Shown piece after piece: positions 14,336 to 18,117 of a stretch of 18,117 bases of DNA; position 1 is the first letter of the stretch; every line of letters begins with the position of its first letter. Position numbers and translations under genes: made by a program. The notes under the pieces are model-generated. The model had not been told where the DNA came from. It made no database searches and worked only from the letters and a program-made list of their open reading frames with translations. The stretch comes from CAZCWX01 sp964502465 (GTDB lineage: Bacteria; Desulfobacterota; Binatia; Bin18), in assembly GCA_964502465.1 (NCBI GenBank), contig CAZCWX010000339.1, positions 1 to 18,117 of the forward strand, given 5' to 3'.

Positions 14336-14378
14336 CTAAAACGCCTTTTTCTTCTAGTGAATTTTGCACGGAGGAAAC

Positions 14379-15155
14379 ATGGTTCGACGCGAAAAAAGCA
14401 ATTACATGATCCAGGCAGTTGCCCACGCCCTAGATGTGCTTGAACAATTCTACGGCGATGGCGAACTGGGAGTCACCGAATTAAGCAAAAGACTCAAGCT
14501 GCATAAAAACAATGTTTTCCGTATTCTCGCGACTTTAGAATCGCGTGGCTACATCGAACAGAATCGTTCCACTGAGAACTACCGTTTAGGAACAAAATGC
14601 TTACAGCTCGGGCAGACCTATGTCCACCACATGGGGTTCTTACAACAGGCCAGACCCATTATGATCGATGTCGTGAAAGCCTGCCGGGAGAGTGTCTACG
14701 TTGCGGTCATGCGCAAGGGAAAAGTCGTCCCCCTGGATATGGTGGAGTCGGATCAACCCGTACGCATTGTCTCTCATGTTGGCGAAAACCTGCCGTTGCA
14801 CTGCACTGCGCCGGGAAAGGTCCACCTTACATTTGAACCTGCCGAAGAAGTACAGCGGTCTTTCCCTGAGTCTCTTGAACAGTATACCGTCAACACGATT
14901 ACCGATCGCAACGTATTGACAGAACAATTGAGAGCCGTGGCAAAACTGGGGTATGCGATTGACAATGGAGAATACCTCACTGATGTCTGCACCATAGCAG
15001 TTCCCATAAAAGACTACACGCGGACCGTGGTTGGCAGCTTAGCGGTAAGCGGCCCATCTTACCGTATCCAACCTGAACGCATTGAACAGGAAGTTGTCCC
15101 GCTGGTATTGAAAGCAGGCCGCGAACTCTCGAGTCGTTTAGGCTACAATGCTTAG
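14379..15155 (+). CDS. IclR-family transcriptional regulator
   Basis: The 258-residue protein has an N-terminal winged HTH (about residues 10-72) with the pattern AVAHALDVLEQF, GVTELSKRLKLHKNNVFRIL, LESRGYIEQ and NYRLGTKCLQLG. The C-terminal IclR effector-binding domain (about 80-255) contains RIVSHVGENLPLHCTAPGKV, then DNGEYLTDVCTIAVPIKD and VGSLAVSGPSYRI, all family hallmarks. ATG 14379 with CGGAGGA before it is the start; a TTG at 14364 is less likely. IclR proteins usually control catabolism of aromatics, fatty acids or glyoxylate by binding small acids. Likely targets are its own promoter, the divergent formyl-related operon and perhaps etfBA downstream. The effector cannot be inferred. 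Confidence 0.93.
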   Translation: MVRREKSNYMIQAVAHALDVLEQFYGDGELGVTELSKRLKLHKNNVFRILATLESRGYIEQNRSTENYRLGTKCLQLGQTYVHHMGFLQQARPIMIDVVKACRESVYVAVMRKGKVVPLDMVESDQPVRIVSHVGENLPLHCTAPGKVHLTFEPAEEVQRSFPESLEQYTVNTITDRNVLTEQLRAVAKLGYAIDNGEYLTDVCTIAVPIKDYTRTVVGSLAVSGPSYRIQPERIEQEVVPLVLKAGRELSSRLGYNA

Positions 15156-15172
15156 AGACCGCGAGAGAGCGC

Positions 15173-15201
15173 TTGACACCCGAAGGCTGAAACGATCAAG
15201 T
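15173..15201 (+). promoter_or_regulatory. Weak candidate promoter before etfBA
   Basis: A perfect TTGACA (15173-15178) lies in the 134-bp gap after the IclR gene, but the hexamer 17 bp downstream (TCAAGT) matches the -10 consensus at only three positions. Read-through from the IclR gene is an equal possibility. No terminator-like hairpin with a T-run is visible in this gap. Confidence 0.25.
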
Positions 15202-15289
15202 AGAGAAAGGTTTCCTGCGCCGGTACTGCCTCTGGTGCTACAGATCAAAGAGAAGCCTTCCCGACCAAAAAGACAGGAGGAACGTTCTC

Positions 15290-16045
15290 GTGAAAATACT
15301 AGTGACGGTCAAACGGGTTCCTGACCCGGAGACCACGATCCGGGTCAAGCCTGATGGTTCAGGCATTGTCACCGACAATATCAAATACGTGATCAACCCC
15401 TTTGATGAAATTGCCATCGAAGAGGCGCTGCGCATCAAAGAAAAGTTGGGCAAAGGCGAAGTGATCCTGGCGAGCATCGGCACCAAAGTTGTTTCTGAAC
15501 AACTCCGGACCGGTCTGGCGATGGGGGCGGATCGGGCGATTCTGGTGATGTGCGAACAGGAGTTAGATTCTTTAGGAGTCGCGCGAATTCTCGCAAAGTT
15601 AGTGGAGAGAGAGCATCCTGACCTGGTACTCATGGGCAAACAGGCGATCGATGATGACTCGAATCAAGCCGGGCAGATGCTCGCTGCCCTGCTCAACTGG
15701 CCCCAGGCCACCTTTGCCTCGAAGGCCGAATTTGCTGCAGAGCAAACGTCTGTCCAGGTTACCCGTGAGGTAGATGGGGGCCTCGAGACCGTCGGCTTCT
15801 CTCTACCGGGCATTGTCACTGCTGATTTGCGCTTAAATGAGCCGCGTTATGCCTCGCTCCCGGGGATCATGAAGGCACGAAAGAAAGAAATCAAAGAAGT
15901 GCCGGTGGCGGAGCTTGATATTGACATCACCCCTCTTCTCAAAGTTCAGAAGATGGATCCTCCGGTGAAGAAAGAAGCAGGCAAGAAGGTGGAAACCGTA
16001 CAAGAACTTATCAACCTTCTTCACACCGAGGCGAAAGTCATCTGA
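15290..16045 (+). CDS. etfB: Electron transfer flavoprotein subunit beta
   Basis: EtfB is the AMP-binding partner of EtfA; the heterodimer takes electrons from acyl-CoA and other dehydrogenases and passes them to ETF:quinone oxidoreductase. Family features in the 251 residues: VKRVPDPE (7-14), NPFDEIAIEEALRIKE (36-51), LVLMGKQAIDDDSNQAGQML (112-131) and the long signature DLRLNEPRYASLPGIMKARK (179-198), which includes the partner-recognition loop. The start is GTG 15290, placed by CAGGAGG at 15274-15280. etfA follows after 10 bp, so the two are translated together. No bifurcating-type partner (Bcd, FixX/FixC) is in the window. It is a standard-length member. Confidence 0.96.
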   Translation: MKILVTVKRVPDPETTIRVKPDGSGIVTDNIKYVINPFDEIAIEEALRIKEKLGKGEVILASIGTKVVSEQLRTGLAMGADRAILVMCEQELDSLGVARILAKLVEREHPDLVLMGKQAIDDDSNQAGQMLAALLNWPQATFASKAEFAAEQTSVQVTREVDGGLETVGFSLPGIVTADLRLNEPRYASLPGIMKARKKEIKEVPVAELDIDITPLLKVQKMDPPVKKEAGKKVETVQELINLLHTEAKVI

Positions 16046-16055
16046 GGAGCATATT

Positions 16056-17024
16056 ATGGGTAATATTTTGGTATTCGCCGAACAACAGAAAGGAAAATTT
16101 CCGAAGACCACGCTCATCGCCCTGCAAGCTGGGAAGGAAGCCGCAAAAAAATTGGGGGGGAGCTGTTTTGCTGCCGTGTTGGGATCTGGCATCGACGCCC
16201 TCGCGCAAGAAGCCGCGGGCTACGGGGTTGCCAAGGTGATTGCAGTTGACGATACGGGTCTGTCGCATTATCTGGCTGATGCCTACGCGGCGGTTCTCGA
16301 ACAGCTTGTCAAAGCCAATGATGTTTCTCTGCTTCTTGCCACCTCGACTGCAGTCGGCAAAGATCTGCTCCCGCGTGTGGCAGCTCGTCTCGGCGTCAGT
16401 ATGGCCAGCGATGTCGTTGCCATCAACGAAGATGGTACGTTCAAGCGACCAATGTACGCGGGTAATGTCGTTGCGACGGTCTCTCTCGCAGGGCCGGTCA
16501 AAGTCATCTCTGTACGTGGTACGGCTTTTGACGCAGCCCAGCCGGATGGACAAGCGTCAGTCGAGAAGGCGAATGTCAGCATCGATGCGGCAGCGAAGAA
16601 GATGCAGTTTGTCGAGTTCAACGAAATCAAATCTGATCGCCCGACCCTGACCGAAGCACGCATTGTGGTTTCGGGTGGTCGTGGTCTCAAGTCTGGAGAA
16701 AACTTTACCACGTACCTGGAACCGCTGGTTGATGCGTTAGGGGCAGCGATGGGTGCAAGCCGTGCGGCGGTGGATGCGGGGTTTGTGCCAAATGATCTGC
16801 AAGTCGGACAAACCGGGAAAGTCGTCGCCCCGGAGTTGTATTTCGCGGTCGGCATCTCCGGAGCGATTCAGCACCTGGCCGGGATGAAAGACTCCAAGGT
16901 GATCGTCGCGATCAATAAAGACCCCGAAGCGCCCATCTTCAATGTGGCAGATTACGGCTTGGTCGCCGACCTGTTCAAGGCCGTTCCTGAACTCACTGAA
17001 GCAATAAAGCAGGTGAAAGCGTAG
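16056..17024 (+). CDS. etfA: Electron transfer flavoprotein subunit alpha
   Basis: EtfA carries the FAD of the electron-transfer flavoprotein. The 322-residue protein has an N-terminal domain I (about 1-190) and the conserved C-terminal FAD domain. The latter shows VVSGGRGLKSGENF (204-217), GASRAAVDAGFVP (233-245), QVGQTGKVVAPELYFAVGIS (249-268), SGAIQHLAGMKDS (268-280) and INKDPEAPIFNVADYGLVAD (286-305). All residues typical of ETF-alpha FAD binding appear intact. GAGGAG precedes ATG 16056. It forms an operon with etfB; the 61-bp hairpin repeat begins 13 bp after its stop codon. The electron donors (acyl-CoA or other dehydrogenases) are not in the window apart from the unrelated SDR. Confidence 0.96.
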   Translation: MGNILVFAEQQKGKFPKTTLIALQAGKEAAKKLGGSCFAAVLGSGIDALAQEAAGYGVAKVIAVDDTGLSHYLADAYAAVLEQLVKANDVSLLLATSTAVGKDLLPRVAARLGVSMASDVVAINEDGTFKRPMYAGNVVATVSLAGPVKVISVRGTAFDAAQPDGQASVEKANVSIDAAAKKMQFVEFNEIKSDRPTLTEARIVVSGGRGLKSGENFTTYLEPLVDALGAAMGASRAAVDAGFVPNDLQVGQTGKVVAPELYFAVGISGAIQHLAGMKDSKVIVAINKDPEAPIFNVADYGLVADLFKAVPELTEAIKQVKA

Positions 17025-17037
17025 GCCACATTCCTTT

Positions 17038-17098
17038 GTCATTCTGAGCGGAGCGAAGAATCTCGCCTCTCGAGATCCTGTGCTTTGCTCAGGGTGAC
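17038..17098. repeat. 61-bp REP/MITE-like hairpin repeat
   Basis: Two 28-base arms (17038-17065 and 17071-17098) flank a 5-base loop. They are complementary at 21 of 28 positions, with most mismatches being purine or pyrimidine transitions that allow G-U pairs on one strand. The ends read GTCATTCTGAGCGGAGCGAA and TTTGCTCAGGGTGAC. This closely resembles the dispersed GTCATTC(T/C)GAGCG...GAATCTCG hairpins I recall from many unrelated bacterial genomes. It lies in the convergent gap between etfA and the SDR gene and could act as a bidirectional terminator, though no T-run follows the hairpin. Copies elsewhere in this genome are expected but not visible here. Confidence 0.75.
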
Positions 17099-17157
17099 CA
17101 AATTAACGGTTGTTGGGCAACTTCTATCCCTGTTGTCGCTCTCCTCCTCTTTTCCCA

Positions 17158-17907
17158 TCACTGCGCCGTATAGCCCCCATCGATTACCAACTCTGCCCCA
17201 GTCACAAATGAAGACTCATCTGACGCCAAGTAGAGCACGCCATAGGCAACCTCCTCAGGCTTGCCGTCTCGCCCCATCGGTGTGAGGCGCAGCACCATTT
17301 CTCGTCGCTCAGGGGTGGTATTTGCCGTCATCGGTGTCTCGATCCGACCTGGATGGACGGAGTTTACCCGGATCTTGTCTTTGGCGTATTGGATCGCGGC
17401 GTGCTTGGTGAGAAGTCGGACCGCGCCTTTGCTTGCCTGATAGGCTGGAATGCCAGGCAAGCCAATCAACCCGGCGATTGAGGAAATGTTGATGATCGAG
17501 CCGCCGCCTGCACGACGCATCGCCGGCACCGCCTGCTTCATCCCCAAAAACACACCAGTCTGGTTGACGTTGATCACTGCGTTCCACGCGTCGAGACTGG
17601 TCTCATCGAGCGGCAACATGCGCACGATGCCGGCGTTGTTTACCAAGACATCGAGTTTGCCGTAGGTCCGTTCGGCGGTGTCGACTGCCCGTTGCCAGTC
17701 ACTCTCCAGCGTGACATCCAGGTGGACAAATGTTGCCGCACCACCTTGCTGAGTGATTTCTCTCGCTACTTGCTGGCCTTGTTCTTCCAGTACATCCCCC
17801 AAGACGACCTTTGCTCCTTCACGAGCGAACAATCTCGCTTCGCACTCACCCATCCCTCGGGCGGCGCCAGAGATCAGTGCGACCTTTCCGTCGAATCGGC
17901 CTGCCAT
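17158..17907 (-). CDS. Short-chain dehydrogenase/reductase (SDR)
   Basis: A classical SDR of 249 residues that uses NAD(P)H to oxidise or reduce a hydroxyl/carbonyl group. The cofactor motif is SGAARGMG (13-20, variant of TGxxxGxG), with D38 after beta-2 (VVLGDV) suggesting NAD(H) preference. NNAGIV is at 90-95. The catalytic set is S143 (INISSIAG), Y156 and K160 (YQASK). PGRIETPM (about 186-193) and the C-terminal VTGAELVIDGGYTAQ are typical. It resembles 3-alpha/20-beta-hydroxysteroid dehydrogenases and FabG-like enzymes; the substrate cannot be settled. ATG 17907-17905 has GGAGGA eight bases upstream. It follows the partial gene at 17993 on the same strand after 85 bp and is likely co-transcribed with it. 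Confidence 0.93.
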   Translation of the reverse strand: MAGRFDGKVALISGAARGMGECEARLFAREGAKVVLGDVLEEQGQQVAREITQQGGAATFVHLDVTLESDWQRAVDTAERTYGKLDVLVNNAGIVRMLPLDETSLDAWNAVINVNQTGVFLGMKQAVPAMRRAGGGSIINISSIAGLIGLPGIPAYQASKGAVRLLTKHAAIQYAKDKIRVNSVHPGRIETPMTANTTPERREMVLRLTPMGRDGKPEEVAYGVLYLASDESSFVTGAELVIDGGYTAQ

Positions 17908-17992
17908 GGTTTCGTTCCTCCTTTGCGCTCCCTATACACCGTCCCAGATACAGCACCAAGCGTCTAAATCGAACTACAGAACATTCGTACAC

Positions 17993-18117
17993 TCACGCGG
18001 CAAGTTGTGAGATCTCTTCGAGTGCAGATTGCCTCGCGTGGAGCGCCTGAACTGTCGCCGTCACCTTCGGGGTGTAGTAGATCTCCGAGAGGGCATACGG
18101 CCACGGGCCATTGTCCT
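17993..18117 (-). CDS. C-terminal end of an unrecognised minus-strand protein
   Basis: Reading the minus strand inward from the window edge, a frame stays open from 18115 to a TGA at 17995-17993 and encodes 40 residues: DNGPWPYALSEIYYTPKVTA then TVQALHARQSALEEISQLAA. The composition (aromatic-rich start, amphipathic helical end) looks like a genuine C-terminus. I do not recognise the family. The start lies outside the window. The SDR gene follows after 85 bp, suggesting the two belong to one transcription unit. Confidence 0.6.
   Translation of the reverse strand, partial: DNGPWPYALSEIYYTPKVTATVQALHARQSALEEISQLAA

Noticed and set aside
17986..17995. Minus-strand TGAGTGTACG resembling half of the 9277-9300 palindrome, upstream of the SDR gene
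   Set aside because: Only one half matches (9 of 10 bases) and the other half does not form a palindrome, so a shared operator is not supported.
1..18117. CRISPR array, tRNA/rRNA, insertion sequence or defence/toxin-antitoxin locus
   Set aside because: No regularly spaced repeats, transposase-like frames, tRNA-like cloverleafs or known defence domains were seen; every sizeable region is explained by metabolic or housekeeping genes.

Overview
The window is a compact chromosomal segment from a Gram-negative bacterium, roughly mid-50s percent G+C by eye. An apolipoprotein N-acyltransferase (lnt) and a RodZ-like membrane anchor imply a diderm envelope. The ybeY/lnt/prfB order, rimO, a DksA-type zinc-finger protein, split acyl-CoA carboxylase genes and ETF genes recall Deltaproteobacteria-like or Tectomicrobia/Binatota-like lineages. 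That placement is an inference from gene content only. There is no CRISPR array, rRNA, tRNA, insertion sequence, phage gene or recognisable defence system.

Positions 1-4742 (all +) are housekeeping: the 3' end of ybeY, a 304-base gap, lnt, prfB with its classic +1 programmed frameshift, a minimal RodZ-like HTH membrane protein and a PAC2-family protein. The gap holds an AT-rich, apparently decayed reading frame on the opposite strand, where many bacteria carry ybeX/corC. Positions 4743-9243 (all +) hold a small hairpin/repeat region, rimO, a DksA/TraR zinc-finger gene, a MOFRL-type glycerate 2-kinase, a cytoplasmic sulfite-oxidase-like molybdoenzyme and a DUF309 protein.

Positions 9244-12572 (+) start with a 24-bp palindrome next to a sigma70-like promoter. 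Then come a homoserine-kinase-like APH-fold kinase, a biotin carboxylase and a separate biotin carrier protein. The carboxylase and carrier look like a split acyl-CoA carboxylase alpha chain whose carboxyltransferase is elsewhere. They meet, convergently and with a 13-bp overlap, a minus-strand pair (12560-14248): a formyltransferase of the 10-formyl-THF hydrolase/dehydrogenase type and an N-formylglutamate amidohydrolase-like enzyme. Both may act on formyl groups.

A divergent regulatory region (14249-14378) carries a perfect 9-bp inverted repeat flanking the -35 box of an IclR-family regulator. Downstream of it lie etfB and etfA, the two subunits of electron-transfer flavoprotein. etfA is followed by a 61-bp hairpin resembling dispersed REP/MITE-type repeats. 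It sits in the convergent gap before a minus-strand short-chain dehydrogenase and the C-terminal end of another minus-strand gene running off the window. IclR, ETF, SDR and acyl-CoA carboxylase together suggest catabolism of acyl-CoA substrates.

I found no convincing new multi-gene system. The most useful signals are the prfB recoding site, the two operator-like palindromes, the FDH-type formyltransferase with an altered catalytic triad, the decayed reverse-strand frame and the hairpin repeat.
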